The position numbers and the translations under genes are program-made. A stretch of 64,000 bases of DNA from Nautilus pompilius (taxonomy: Eukaryota; Mollusca; Cephalopoda; Nautilida; Nautilidae): NCBI GenBank assembly GCA_018389105.1, contig JACATO010000334.1, positions 992,001 through 1,056,000 on the forward strand, in the 5' to 3' direction. A model generated the notes under the pieces. It searched no databases. It was given only the letters and a program-made list of their open reading frames with translations, and was not told the origin of the DNA. This document shows, piece by piece, positions 45,999-61,500 of this stretch; the first letter of the stretch is position 1, and each line of letters begins with the position of its first letter.

Positions 45999-47929
45999 GA
46001 AATAAATACTTGTTACAACAAATTTTACAAAATGCAATGCTGACAACAATCTGAGAATTGTACAACCTTTGTAAATTAAACAGAAACTCAAAAAATCCAT
46101 TCAGTTTAACTTCATATGCAGATGTCATAGAGCTCACTTCTTATTCTTCTATATTAAGGCTCATCTTGTTTTAACTTGTGTTTCGTAATAAAAAAAACCA
46201 CCATTATTGTATTTTCCCTGATTTTATTTTAAATTAAAGAGAAAAAAAAAATTTTTTTTAATAAAAAAAAGATGTTTTTAACACAGTAGAAAGCAAAACA
46301 ATATTTTCTTTTATTTACCAATTAACAATTTCTGTATGGAAGAATTAGATTTACAAGGTAAAGTTTGGGTTCGATTCTCCAGAGATGATGTACTGCATCA
46401 ACAAATTATGCCCTCGTCCAAGGCTGACAGAATCTCTGTCAGACAGTTTTGTGGTCCAGAGCTATGGATGCCCTTGGCACTTCTAAAGAATTAGAACAAA
46501 TCTCACCTCTACAGGTGAGGCTCATCATCATAAAGCATCAAAGTTATTTGTATCCTAATAACTTTTTTAGGCTGACACCAACACGAGATATTTCGTTGAA
46601 AACTATTTTAGTTGCATTTTTCCTTTCTTTCAAATTGGAATTTATTTTTGTTTACTTTATTTCCTCTATTTCTTACACGGGTGCCTACAAACCCTGGTGA
46701 GTGCAGTGCAGTACCACAGTTGTCCACTAGGAAGCACTGTCAATCCTACACCACATGTGGCCCGAAACTTCTAACTTCAGCAGAGAATGCTTCATTTTTT
46801 TTTTTGATGTGGCGGAAACCCATGCAGCCAAATGGTGGAGAGTAAAAAAAAAACAAAAACAACATGTGGAGAGGTACACTAAATTGAACTGGATCCTAAT
46901 CAGAATTCAGACTCTGAGGAATTGACCATAGCAGGTCAATAGGCTACCAATGGACTACTAAGTCAGCATTTATCCAAAAATACTTGAAATATAAATATAT
47001 CATTGTTAATCTCCAAAAATGTGTACACCTTAAAAAAATAATATATTTTGTTGTCTATAAATACCCATACCACAAACATTTTGAAAATCATAAAAACAAA
47101 CCATCTTATCCACCACACACACACAGTGCAGGTGGAGCTAATGTACATATACTTAACCCAAGTATACTTTAAATGGGTTTTGTACCCCATCTCTAGACAG
47201 ACCACATGCATCAAAACAAATTTTAAAACAGTCTTTCTTTTTAATCTTTCCTTTCTACGAAAATAACTTGGCAGTTATGTTATTCTGCAATGGCCCTACT
47301 CTGAAACATGACTTTAGTGGCATTTGTATATCCCATACATTAACAAATACAAGAAAAAGATTGTCTTTTGTTTTAATTTGGCTCACTAAAATGCAAGGTG
47401 GGTTTCCTATTTGCTTTATGGCAACTTTACGTACAAAAGATATTTCTTGTTTGCTTTTGAAGATCTTGTTAAAACTGAAGCCAATGCTTAAGCCATTTTC
47501 TAGAAAGGGAGGGGTTAAAATGTCATTAAACCCTATCTCAGACTCTCCTTTCAGCAACCTCTTAAAATGTTCAAAATTCAGCATAAGGATGATCAGTTTA
47601 TAATCTTTCAGTTTGTTATTTGCTGTACAACACACAAAATAGAAAACTTACTTTAGATGGAGGGGCTTGTCTTTTTTCTATTTGTTCATTTTTTTATGGA
47701 AGGATAAATCAGAGACACATAAGATATACATAAGCCCTCTTGATAAATATGTACCCACATACATACAAACACAGATGAATCCTATATGTTCCTCTGGCAA
47801 TGTTAAATAAAAGCACCAGACAACACACAATAGTAAAATATCTAGTGCATTAATTATATTTGAAAATAAATATTTTTCCACTTTAGAAGCATAGCTATCC
47901 TAAACTCGTTCATTTTACATCCTTTGCCT

Positions 47930-50900
47930 TCAGTCATACTCTGACCCTATGGTAATACTGATGTCATCACCAACATTCAAAGTGGAATGATACCAGATAT
48001 TGGTGTCGAGTACAACTGAAAATAGAAAAGAAAAATACAGGCAACAGAAATCAACATTTTTAATACTTGTCTTGCTGACTGGATGCTTAAGCTGCAATTT
48101 AATCTCGAAAAGATCTGAAGCAATGAGAAACTTTCAACATATTTAATAATGAAAAGTAACACGTTTTCAAACACAACACAGAGGTGTGTGTTCTAATTTC
48201 CACATACATGGATTTTATTAAAATTGTTAAAGTCTCTAAATATGAGATGATGATAGCATTCCAATAATTAGAAAAGGTTTTATACACCAATGGCCTACAT
48301 TGGAAATGTTATTTAAAAATTTGGTTCTCCACATTTCATTAAATTAAATGTTTGGTAAATGAAGGTCAGCATCTGATAATAGGCTAATGACTAAACTCTA
48401 GACAAATCTCTTTTTTTAGCATTCTGATGCAATGTTTATTGAAGTTTAGTTTTTTATTGTTTTTAGATCAGTTACACCCCTGCAGTATTACACGTGAATG
48501 AAATGAAATTTGAGAGAAATTCTTTACATAATTTTAAAAAAAGATGTACCTTCATTTGCAAGATTCCCTACTATGGCTAAAAGTATACCAAAGTGACTAT
48601 AATCTCATGAATATCAAAATGCTTTAGATTCCTGTCATGTATTTACCATAAAAATGATTTTTTGAAAAGCATCAAAATCTTATTGCCAGAAACTGATTTG
48701 CCAAATGAAAATGTTATCAAATGTTAGTGTGTTTGGAGAAAAAAAAAACATTTTTTAACAGAAATACTTGTAACCGAGGAAGTTATTAGAATAAAGAACT
48801 TTTTAAAAAATGAAGTGTTTTTTTTTAAACTATTATTATTAATTTATATTTAGCTTAGTTGGCTATATAATTGCTATATTATTAGTTGGGAACTCAAAAG
48901 TAACCATTAGAATACAAAGCCTCATTTTAATATTTATTTTTTTGTAATTTATAGCAAAGGTTGTCTCCCTTTCCTTTTAAAATACCATCCCTATCAGTTC
49001 TCTTTATAGAATAAAATTGTATATAAAAATTTTAGAAACTTAACAAAACTAAATTAGTTTTTTAAACAGGTGCGATCCCCCGCCTTTCTCAATAGAATTT
49101 ATTGCCATACTGTCAATTCTACAACTGCAAATCTCGTATTAAATTAACAAAACCTAATTTTTAAAGTAAATTGACATCTACCCAAAGATTATTTTGGACC
49201 ACAGAGCAATTGTATGTAAACCAGTTTAAAGTCAGTTCTATTACATTTGATTTGTCCCTTTGTTTTACCTGTCTCTCTCTTTTGCTCCCCCCACTTTTTT
49301 TCTAAATATCTATCCCGAACATCTGCTATAGTTCATATACTAAGGACGTTCAAATGAAACACAGTTGAAATAGCATCGTTGTGATGGGTATTCGGCTTGG
49401 TTTCATTTGAACGTCCCTGGTAACAACCTAACAAATAAGAATTCACTGTCTAATTATCTGAAAAAGAACAGATTTAATGTTAAAGGTTTCTATGACTACA
49501 TTTCTTATTTTCTGCTGTTCATGAAATTGGCAATAAAAATGGGGGGGGGGGCTTTTATGAACACAGGCTGCAATAGAAATCAATCCACATTCTCAGTTAC
49601 ATAATTCCTGTTGATAAATTGCATACTACTGATGACCTTCTCCAATGCCACTCTAAAGAGAAGGTCTCACAAATAAAGCCAGTAATCTCCCAGGATATTG
49701 GGAAAAGAAATTAAAGTTGTCAGTAAGCGGAAAGAAATCACTTTATCAATAGCCACTTGGATAATGCAAAGTTTCTGCTTCGCAGATTTCTGAACATTTC
49801 ATTATCTAGCGCGGCAGACTTGTTATCTCGTATGTGCACTTCTCACTGCCGCTCACAAGCTTTCGAACGACCAGCGTGGCTGCCAATTTCACGCCAGTCT
49901 TCACCTGATTTCTGAGAAAAAGCTAGTGAGGGTAAAAATAGAATTTCTGGATAATTACTACAAACAAACACAAACGTGTATTTTCTATCTTTAATAAGAA
50001 AAAAAGTTTTTTTTAATTGCATCTCTTATCGTTTTTTTTTTAAAAAAGGCGATTTCACTTAATTTAAATTTCTCTGATTTCAGAAATCCATGATTTGTTT
50101 TGCAGCCCCTAACCACAATATAGAAAAAAATATCCCTTAATAATAATCATTCTTTATGAAAAAAATTCTCTCTCCTTTTCTCTACACAATGGCCATCTAC
50201 AAACGAATCTACAGACCTGAACTGTTTCTTGTGTGTCCCTCAAAGAAGTGAAATAAGATGCTGCGGTTCTTTATACCCTTTAGTAAAGTTGTCTTTTTTT
50301 TCTTCTAAACTTATCATCATTGTTACAAATGTTATTGGTTGTCTTTACGTAATTATCATTAAAATAACCATTAAATTCAGATTAAAACAATAAGTCTGTT
50401 CCCTTGAGAAATGTACAGTACATTAAAGCTGTGTTCCATGGCATATCCTTGCCCTGAGTTGAAGATGTCTCTCAGCGAGGAGCTAGAAGGGAGTTATTTA
50501 GCTTGATGACCAAGCAAGTTACCTGGGTAAGATAGAGTTATTTAGCAGTGGTCAGGTGCAGGCCAGTCAAAAGTTCACCTGTACTGAGAAAGTCCCTACT
50601 AAAACCCTTCATTTTTAGATATAAGAGGAAAACCAGCCAGCCAGCTGGTAAAGAAGTGTGAGAAGAACCATGCCAGGGAGGTTGGCACAAGAAAGATGGG
50701 AAGCAGAATTAAAAGAAATTGCTTTTAATATTTAGTCTTTTTAGTTATATATTAAGTGGGTCCTTTACTGTCATGAACCTAATAATCAGCCAGCCAATCA
50801 ATTAACTGACAAAATGGCCAATTAATCAGATTACCAATTCCAAGTAATTGGCACATCCCATTTAAATGCATATTAGAGAGATGCAGCTGCTACAACCAGA

Positions 50901-52545
50901 ATTGACAAATATATATATATTTTTTTCTTTTACAGTTTCCAGATATACATTCTTGAGTGACAGCAGGTTTTGACAAAAGCAAAAGACATCTGTGTGGGTT
51001 TTAAGCCAAACAAGAAACTTCTTGTTCAATTATTCCTTTTAGTTGTCTAAGAATGTAATGACCAGTGTTTAACTTAAGAGAGGAGCTTCCTTCAAATTAG
51101 ATCACAGTTCAACGTCTATAACAATCACCACCATTAATTCTTCAGAATGTTATAGCCATCCATAAACCAATAATTGACCTATGCTATTAGTTTCTAGGAA
51201 GATTTAATGGTTTCCAAATAGACTCAAGGTGTTTCTCTGATGAATGACTCAGCTATATGCTATTTTTCAACAGGTACTTCAGACCATCATTCATTCACAG
51301 GACCCTTAGCAGAGGGTAATCATTCAGTTAGTTAGTTGCCAATTATTCGTCCATCAGCAAAGATGACAAAGACCTTTGTGCTAGTTTGTGGGGTACGTGA
51401 CGTTAACAAGGTGGAAGAGCTATGAAACTGTTAGCACAGGAGTATTTGAGCATTTAATTACTTCTTACATATATTAGATAATTTACTAATTAAATTTTTA
51501 TTAAAACCAAGCTAGGAATAGTAGTAATCTTAAACCTGTACAAACTTATTGATGCTTTGACCCATTCCCGCTGAAGTAAAGATGTTGTGCCGGCTTACAC
51601 TCTTATTGCAAAAGCAGTCAATTCATTGTGCGCCAAGCTTACTCCAAAAAACACACTAGATAGAAGAGACTCTTTTATGGCAAACTTCAGTTTTTCCAAA
51701 GTAACTGTACAATTACTGAAACTTTTTAAGGTTAGTACTGAAGACAAGATATCATTAAAAATATTTACAACTGAAATTAAAAAAAAAAAAAGAAAATGCC
51801 ACTGAAATTATTTAGCCCTTCCATTATGGATTAAAAATTCCTGCACTCAGGACGTACCAAACAATAAGTCCTCAGGGTGCATGCCACCAAAATGGTTGCC
51901 AATGACTTTGAAATACATGAAGTGTTAAAGAAACATGTGCTTGCATCATGTGCAGCCCTTGAAAACTTACAAACCGGTAACTTTTTGACAGATTCTGAAC
52001 TCAAATTCTTAATCTATTCAATTAGATGTGCAACAAAAGTTAAAGTGAGCTTAAAATTTCTCTTTCTTGCTCTCTCATTTACACTCACTGTGCCTACTGT
52101 CCTCAAAAAACTTCATTTCTCTTGTAAAGTAGCCTGTCACATTAAATAAACTATGTTCATCTTCTCACACACAATCAGCAATTGTGACCTAACTACTAAG
52201 GATGTTCAAATGAAACCTGGATGCAGGTGTTTTGAAGTATTCTAGACCATTCTATTTTCACTGGAGTAATCATTCCTTGATTCTATATCGCTATACTCTC
52301 CCCAAGACACACACATACACAAATCAAATTTAGAACAATTAACCCTAAATATTCACAAAAGAGAAAAAACCAACAGTGGTGGAAAGCAAAAACATACCAT
52401 AAATAAATAAAATTTTCAAATAATGCAACATTCATCATCTTCAATGGAACATCCAGCCAATGAGTAATAAAATAGGAGCTGCAGCCAGACTTGGCGAGAA
52501 AACAATGAATATGGCAGAAGTATTAATTTTATGTTTATTGTATTT

Positions 52546-52592
<47 letters not shown>

Positions 52593-55500
52593 TGTGTGTG
52601 TGCATACTGCTGCCATTTTTCAGTAGTTAAAAAGAAATTCTGATACTTTGAATATTCAAAATACTAAAATGCAAGTACAAGGGAGATAACTATAGATTTT
52701 ATTGAAAAAAAACAACACGGATTAGATGTTTGGACATGGAGTGGAGTGCCTAATTAAGCTGATGGACAGTGGAAGACTGATCACCACTACAATCCCAAGG
52801 GTCCTGCAAATGCTAAGCAAAAAGCAGGTTACAGGATAGCAAACAGCTGAGGAATCCATCAGAAGCACTTCAAGTGTAGAGAGTGTGATACCTTTTCCCC
52901 CTCACTAATGGCACCTGTTGCTGCACAAGGCTGCCACACCATATGCTCATTTTGATATTAAAAAAAGTTTAATGACATAAAAAATTTAAAAATTCAGAAA
53001 GTTACACAGCTTTAAAAAAAAAAAAAAAAATCTAGTGGAATTTTAGATAAGCAGAATGGAGAAACATGCAAACCTACTTATTTCCCCAGGATTTACTGTA
53101 ACCTCAAGCTGTTTTTCACATTCATCGTAGCATTCTGGAGGCGGCTCCAAGGTCCATTTTTTCTTGCCAACGATCTGAGCCTGCCAAGATGGATGCTCCA
53201 CAGAATCAATCTGAAGTAAAGAAGAAACGCGTTGGCAGCTGGAAAATGAAATTTTCTTTCTTTCTCAAAATGTCTTTGTAGTCTTGTCTTGATTTTATGG
53301 ATGAAAAGCCTTCAGATACAATGTATCCAATGGCACTTTCTTTTTAATAGCAAATTGTTGTTAAACACAAACAAGGTACTTTTTTTTTTTAATTTTGCAA
53401 ACAAAATTTTTTTTTTTTACCCTAAATATTAGCCATTTTATGAGAGACTAGAGACATGGGTTGTGACATCTGTCCTAATCAAAATAATCTAACTTACAAT
53501 ATCTGCTGTTGCTGTGTTTTTTATTCAAAAGTGGAAAATCCCTATTGACAAAGGTGAGGCATAGCATGCGATTTTATGTAGGGTTTGACTCGTAATAAGT
53601 ACTCTGTCTTTGTAGATGTTTTCCATATGATAGAAAAACAGTACCACTTTTTATATTTTTACTTTTAAACCCTATACTGCAAAAGATAAATATATTACTA
53701 CTACTATGGGCATTATTTATTGAAAATTTTATTCCACCATTTGTGGCAACAAGAGTGTGTGTGTGTGTGTTTGTATAATATAGACACTCGAGTACATACC
53801 ATTTCTTAAGCAATGGCAGCATTCACATAATGATGAGAAATGTAATCTAATTATAATAAATTGTAAAAATTAATTTAACAGATTTTCAACAAGTAACGAA
53901 ATTAAAATCTAGAAATATCTTGCAATCTAAGAACATCTATCAGTAAACTGTTTTTGTGTTTTCTTTAATGGTTCTGAATTAATAGAATCTATCCTAATTT
54001 TTAAAGGAATTAGTCTGCCTTCTGAATCCCAACAAGATTCTACATATTTTGAAACAAACTTTGAATTCAAAGGCCTGTGTTGGAGATTCGGGTGGATTCC
54101 CCACTTCTGATATCTGACATCTGCGATATATTTAATGTACAAAAGCGCTAAATGAAATTCCTGCCAGCAGTGCTGCTGCTAATTAATGATCAGTGCCTTA
54201 TAAACACAGCAGGTTTGGCCATCGCTAATGGTAGTACGTACGTGCATTGCTGCTCCATAACCAGGACTGCCCATAAAAATCCAATCTACTCTACTAGATT
54301 CAGAATCCTCAGGAAGGAAATAGGGCCGAGAATAATGCTGTCGTAAAATACCAGCTACGTGGCGGTCACAGTTGCTCCTGAAAGGGAAATTTGAGCAATC
54401 TTTAAATAAATAAATAAATGGGAATACCTTGGCATAATAAAGGACTGCAGAACAGGAACAGGATTTACTACAGCGGCTAATGAGAGCACAAAACTTAGCC
54501 GTAACCAAATCAGGAATTATTCAATCAGAATGATAATTAAAGTAACAATAAAGGGCAGAGGCAAGCAGAATGTTTTGTCATAATTTATTGGAGGAGAAAA
54601 CTTTCTGAGTATTGATAAACAAAGATTCACATATTTAGTATTTCTTCAAATCAAAGTTAGCTGCTAAGACGATATATTTTCTTTTAAAAAATGTAAATAT
54701 AGAAATACCAGCAAAAGATTCCAAGAATAAAAAAAAAGAATAGAGTTTTAGTCATTTCTCAACCTCAGGAACTTATTTTTTCTCTCAATCTGAAGATTTA
54801 TAACAAAACAAACAAAAGAATGTAACATTTACAATTTTTTTTTAATAGATAACTTTTCTATGCAAAACAATTCTAAAAGACAAAAGTAAAATTCTTTCAG
54901 TGTATACTGAATATTACAGTAGAACCACTAATTCACTGTGTATCGAATTTAGCAATGAAATATTTTCCAAATGTTAAACATTTCTTTGAATCAGCAACAT
55001 TTATTGTATAATATTGCTGAAAATAACAAAAAGGAACTACCAAATTTTTAAATGTTGCATTAATATACCACAGGAACTAAAATCACCACTGCTTCTAATC
55101 CTACTGAAGATAATAGTTTATCAAACAGTTTACTTATGTAGATATCATATTAGCATCTCTTCAGAAGTTCATCTGAATCAATTAATTCACTACTCTTATC
55201 TCCACACAACAAATAAGTTTTATGGAGACTGCATTTTGCCACAAACTGAGGTGGAGAGATTTGGTAGGAACTCCTGTCTTATCTCATGTCACGCTTAGCT
55301 TCATCTTTGTCAAGGAGCTGTTATAGAATGAAAAGCCAAGACATGGGATTCTATTACTTTTTGTTCCAGTCCAGTAACTCTGATGAATTCTATTATTACT
55401 CAGCTAATTCCATCAATTCTTTAAGCCTCTCCCTACCTCCAAACCACTCTCCTGCTCATCAGTGATGACAATGAACACATAACCATTAAAATAGTGTCCC

Positions 55501-58500
55501 TTGAGGAGAGTGGAGTTGACAACCAACCAAAAGTATAGCTTTAAAGCCATTTTACACAAATCTGTTACCAAATTAAAGAGAAATTGAATTCTTAAGTGAA
55601 TTAACCAACCAGAGAGATACCTGTTCCAACATTTCAATCTCTTCAAGTTGAATGTAATACAAAATGTATTATTCTAAAAATTTAAATAAACCTACCATCT
55701 CTGTAATTTTTTCTTCTTTCTGGTAAAAAGAAAGAACCAATACAATAAAGTTTCTTAAATATAAAGAAAAATACATGTAATTCTCAAAATGTATTCATTA
55801 TAATTATTAAACTGTTATGAGTGGCAAGAACTCCATGGAATGGCTCCTTTTTGATTAACCCTCTTCCTACTGAAAGCAGCAGTTGAGGTGAGGTTATTTT
55901 GATTAACTCTCTACCTACTGCAAGAGAATATAAGGAGAGAATATCTTTAAATTAATGACTAATGAAAATAGTCAGGACAGGATCCTGAAATAGGAGTTAT
56001 CTTTCAATCAACCTCTTCCTGAAGTATGTCAAAGGGAGATAAGCAATAATTAGATCTTTTAAACTCACTTCCTAATCAAGAGAAGTTTGACTAAATGAAT
56101 AATTTTAAATTATTTCTTTGCAAAAAAAAAAAAATATACTGTTATTTGTCAGAGTTACTTCTCCTTACCACCATGCTTATTTTAAAGTCTCTCTTGGCAA
56201 ATGACATTGCAGTTACATAAAATTTTAGGTATGACCAGTCTCAAACTTTTGAGAATGAAGGAAGGACACAAAAAGTGGGAGACAGGCATATTCAGTTTGA
56301 TTTAGAGCATAGATTGCATTCTTAATGCAGTTTGTCTGAGACCGTATTCCTTGTAAACACGAGGTGTTATTTGCATGCTAACCACTTCTGAAGAACCAAT
56401 CAAAACTATTAAGAGGAATCAAGAAGACATAGTTTCATGTCTAAGCATGTAGTAACAGAGACATACCAAAACAGTGAGGAGATTATAATATTTAAAAAGA
56501 AGTACACAAAATAATCATATTTTTTTACAGAAACATCAAAGGGGAAGTAACTTTCACAATACTATTATCATCATTGTAACATTTCATTGTTGTGCAAACC
56601 AAAAAGCAAATGCTGTATGCTTGTTAAGCAGTAAATTAACAGATTTTCCCCTACTTTCTTCATAAACCTCCACATTCATCAATGTTTATGTTAAAGTGCC
56701 TCTGAATAAAATCCTTCTAATTATGACAGTAGGAAAAAGAAAGAAAAAATATAGCAGCAAGTGAGAAGAGACCATCCCACCACAATTCAGATCAAGGCTG
56801 GAATCACAACTGGAATATTTACAAGCAGGTCCATTACTTCTTTACTCAGAGGCAGCAGTCTATTTAGTTAGTGTTTGTTGGTTTTTTTAATGGTTTAAAA
56901 ACTAAAGCAGTTACCACAACTTAAACATCCCCCTATTTCCAAGTAAACAAAAATCAGCACTCTGGCACCCCTGGTTATTATTTTTAAACAGTGTATTGAC
57001 TTATCCAACACTCAATAGATTAATCACCTAGCATATGAAAATAATAAAAATAGTTTGATAACACACACTCTACTCTACTCTCTATCCTTCATTTGAATCA
57101 TAAACATTAACGAAAAGCATCAGATCAGATCTACAAGAAAACAGTCTCATCGAAAAACAAAACTGAAAATTGAAACTACAATACAAATGAGAAATAACTA
57201 CGTTATTAATGACTGTAAAGATGATGATAGAGTATGCATCTGTTGCAGATCAGATTTCCTGTTCCTTTTTCACTGTTTTTTTTTTTTTCCTTTTCTCTCT
57301 TGCTCTTAAAAAAAAAAAAATGCAAGATGACCCATGGTGTGTATCCCCTTGACCTGCCATAATAAACAGAAGTGTTAAACCCTGTTGCCATAAACAAGTC
57401 ATGGACACTGCATGTTGATTGGAATCTGTTCTCTTTACTAATGAGTCAAGATTTAGCCTTCAATGTGACTCATTATGCATGTTCATTTAGATAGAAAATA
57501 GAACAGGCAACCAGCCCACAAACATGGAAAAAGATCAATACAATTGTGGGTGGGTGATGGATAAGAATGAGATTCTGGATCCACATCAGACCATAAACAG
57601 GTGCAAATGGGGGTGACTTCATTTTAATGGATGATAACGCTCACCCACATAAGGCACATGTAATCAACCAATATCTTCAAGACCAAATGTGTTACAACCA
57701 GTGTTTTCCTGAGCTGAATCCTATTGAGAATGTTTGAGATGCTTTAGATAGACACACTGGCTCCCTCTAAGAACTGCAGACTTCTCTGATAAAACAGTGA
57801 ACTTCATTACCCGTGTTCTCATGATAGGGTTATAAAGTGAGTCATGTGTTGCCCTGGGGAGTTGGGGGAGCACACCCCCTATCGACTACCTCTGATTCAT
57901 TTAACATTCCTTATATTAGAATTCTCTTGTTTCCAGATTTGGTTCTGCTTATTTATCTATACCCCTCCAAAAAATTATTTGCTATTGAGATGATTCGCTG
58001 ACAAAAGTCGTAATACATAGAGGAGTTTTGTTGATCATTCGGTAACAAAGTTCCTATTTTTCTTGACTGAAAAAACAAAAAACAAAAAAAAACAAACCTG
58101 GTTTCTATAACAACTAAACTATTAAACTAAATATTGACCGTTTCTGCAGTCATTTGTTTGTTGAGAAGTGTAATGAAGAAAACTCACATTACACAATGTT
58201 ACTAGAGATAATCATCATGATTTTCTATTTATCGCCTTCCTTTTCTTTTATTTCAAGATTTTTTTAATTATACTTTGTCGTTTTAAACAATGATTTTTTC
58301 AAGAATTATAGCTAATAATGTAATCATGAACCGCAAGAAGGCACCTCCATTTCGTAATTCAAACTTTATGTGTACAAGCCCCCTAAATCTGTTTTAATGT
58401 AAATATTTAATTTTCTAAAAAATGTAAAATTCCTATTATAACACATTCCTTCCAACTAGGCCAACTGTAAAACAAAGCAATAATCTATCACAAAATCTCC

Positions 58501-61500
58501 CTAAATTTCATAGTGTAATAAGACAAGACAAGTGATAATCAGATGATCTACTTAGTCATTTCTGACTTAAATTAAACAACTAGTCAAAATAATTGCAGAA
58601 GTCCATAGAACAGGAAGGAAACAAAAGAACTAAAGCTACAATTACTAAAACACCAAAAGTTTTTGCTATTAAGATCGAATGAAAACAGAAAATGCATGCA
58701 ACATATAGATATCAATTTTTTTTCTTTCTTTTTAAATTAAGTTTTTATTTATAGATGGTGCAGAAAACCAGATATTATTAACTTTTAGGCCATCTATATT
58801 AATGGTAGCTGGACGTCATGCCACCCAAACATTATGCCAACAAACAGATAAAATGGGCAGAAAATCACGTTTCAGCAAGTGGTCATACTAACATCTAAAA
58901 ATCTAGACCTCTTGTCCACCAAGCCACAGTGGTATTGTGATGGCACATTTGACAGCGCACCTTTAGGAGCCTAACTGTTCACTGTTCATGTTATTATTGA
59001 TGAAACCCACACTCTGCCTTTGGTGTAGTGTGTAATGAAGAACAAATATGACATGAGGACACATACAACATCATATTCAGTTACATGAAGAACATTAGAA
59101 ACATAAATCCTGAGTCAGTTACAATTGATTTTGACCAAGCAGTTCTGAACATCATCAGAAAGTATTTTCAAACCACCACGGGTTTTTGGATGCTTTTTCC
59201 ACTCCACTCAATGTTTGTGGTGCAATATTCAGTCTCTTGGACTGTGAGCCTGGTACATATAAAACCAGAAAACGCTCTAATGATTAAAAGTATACAGGAA
59301 CTTACATTTGTTCCATCAAAGGATGTCACTGACACGTTTAATGCTCTGATGGCCTCTCTCAATAATGAAACAGATGAAAGAATAGCACACTTTTTGGCCT
59401 ATTTGGAGAGCACTTGGCTCAGTATTGTTACTTGAGGGAGATGAAGGCAATCCATGTTGGAGATTGAAATGTGGAACGTCAACAGCCAAGTTCAAGACAA
59501 TCTGCCCCAGATGAATAATTCTCTGAAGGGCTGACACCAAGCTTTCAACCAAAGAATGGAGATCACACCCATCAATTTGTAGGCTCATCACAAAATTAAG
59601 GAAAGAACAAGCCAGTATTGAAATTTTGACTGAGCAGGTTGCAATAGGATTGAACACAAGGCCACAAAAACAAAAGATAAAACATCATTAATAACCGCAT
59701 GAAGACACTAGTTGCCAACTATACCAATGAAGACGGACTTGTACGTTGAATGCTTGTAATCTGTGAATGGCATGATTTTAATTCTCTATGATTCACTGTG
59801 ATAAATTTCAATCATTGATTTACTACATTTCTATGGTTGTTTCAGAATATTTGTGTTGACGTTTTATGTTGTGTTTGTAATAAATTATTTGTGTATATTT
59901 CTTATTATTGTCAGCATAATGTACAAGCAGCATAAAGTCTCTGTTTGCATAACATCCACACCACAATATTAATAACTTCATAATGCATGATGATATAACT
60001 AAAGTTTCTTTAATTTTTCTGCTTTTTTGTGTTGGATTACCTTGACATGACATTGGTACCATCCCAGAGTGGAGATGGGAAACTTTAATTGTTGTTTGAA
60101 AAAGCTACTACATGTTGGCCAAAGCTGAGAATTCTATTTCCAGTGATTAATTTCTGTTCTAAAAAAACACTTTTCATTATTGTAATGCATCAACAAACAC
60201 AAGAAAGTCTTCATTGTTTTAATAATTAAAATGTTAAAAGGTTTCACTTTTATCATCTAAAGCTCACTTCATTAAGACCGAAACAATGACACTGTGTTAC
60301 TATGGTAACCTACAACTGTTTTTGTCTAGAAACGGTAAGCGAAGGAAACCAACTACATTGAATTGATTTTAAAATGCACTACCAATTTTGGAGTCATGTA
60401 AAATCTGAACGTATAATCTAAGCTGTTTGATTTATATATTGAATTAAATGTCGTCCAATTTTACATGTAAAAAAAAATGCATTTTGTTATCATTAAAGCA
60501 ACATCTTAGTGATTGGAGCTCAAAAATAATAACAGGTTAGAAAAACAACAGTTCTGACTGTCACGATGAGCCTCAATACCAAATCTGCTCACCAGTTTTG
60601 TTTTTTTTTTTGCAAGAGCCATGCAGCAGTTGCTCATTGAGTCTGCATTCTGAAGGCAGCCTGCGGTACCAGCAACTACAGCTGGTGAAGACCAGCCTCG
60701 AACCACAGAAGTGCGTGAAGAGAGGCTTGGCAACAAACTCAGCACCTAATACAGCATGCTCTCTGTTGGTGTCATGTCCGAAGATGATACAGGCCATGGC
60801 ATGACAGCAATTTGCTGTTCCAAAAGGAACTGAAAGGAGACCAAACAGTGCAAGGATAAGCACTGTCCTGCTGCATGAAATTCAGGCTGGGGTTTGCCTG
60901 AAAGAAAATGGTATAACCTGACTTAAAGAATATCATTCCTATGTAGAAAGGTACAACCATCACAGCATATGCCTGCCCATACCTTCAAAATTTGGTTGTC
61001 CAAACAATTAGTTTCATTTACACATCAGCCTGCTTGATGTTTCACCCAACACTGCCATACACTTGATCTGCCAACAGATATGACACACTAAATTGACTTT
61101 TGCATGTGAAGAGGACTCTTCCACACTTGTCAAGACATTTGCATATACAATGAAGCCACAAGGTACAGTACCTTAGTGAAAGAATGAGTCCAACATAGGA
61201 GATGCTTTACAGACAAGAGTATCTCACACAAGTGGTTACACATGGTATCCAGGTGCACCGGGCCATGTCTGTCTTGAGTTGCTTCCCCCTATAATTTTTG
61301 CAGACAAAACTGTTCTTTAGACATGCTATGCTGATGTAGCAGTCCTGCACAGCAGTTTCCAGCCTTGGCCTTACAGCATGTGCACAGTAATCACAAGTCA
61401 AATCTGTCCCAGTATGCCTGCCCTGCAGCAGAACATCCGTGGCATGGAGAGGGCTTAGCTATCTTGCAACTTGCCCCGATGACTAACCTGCTTGAAATAT

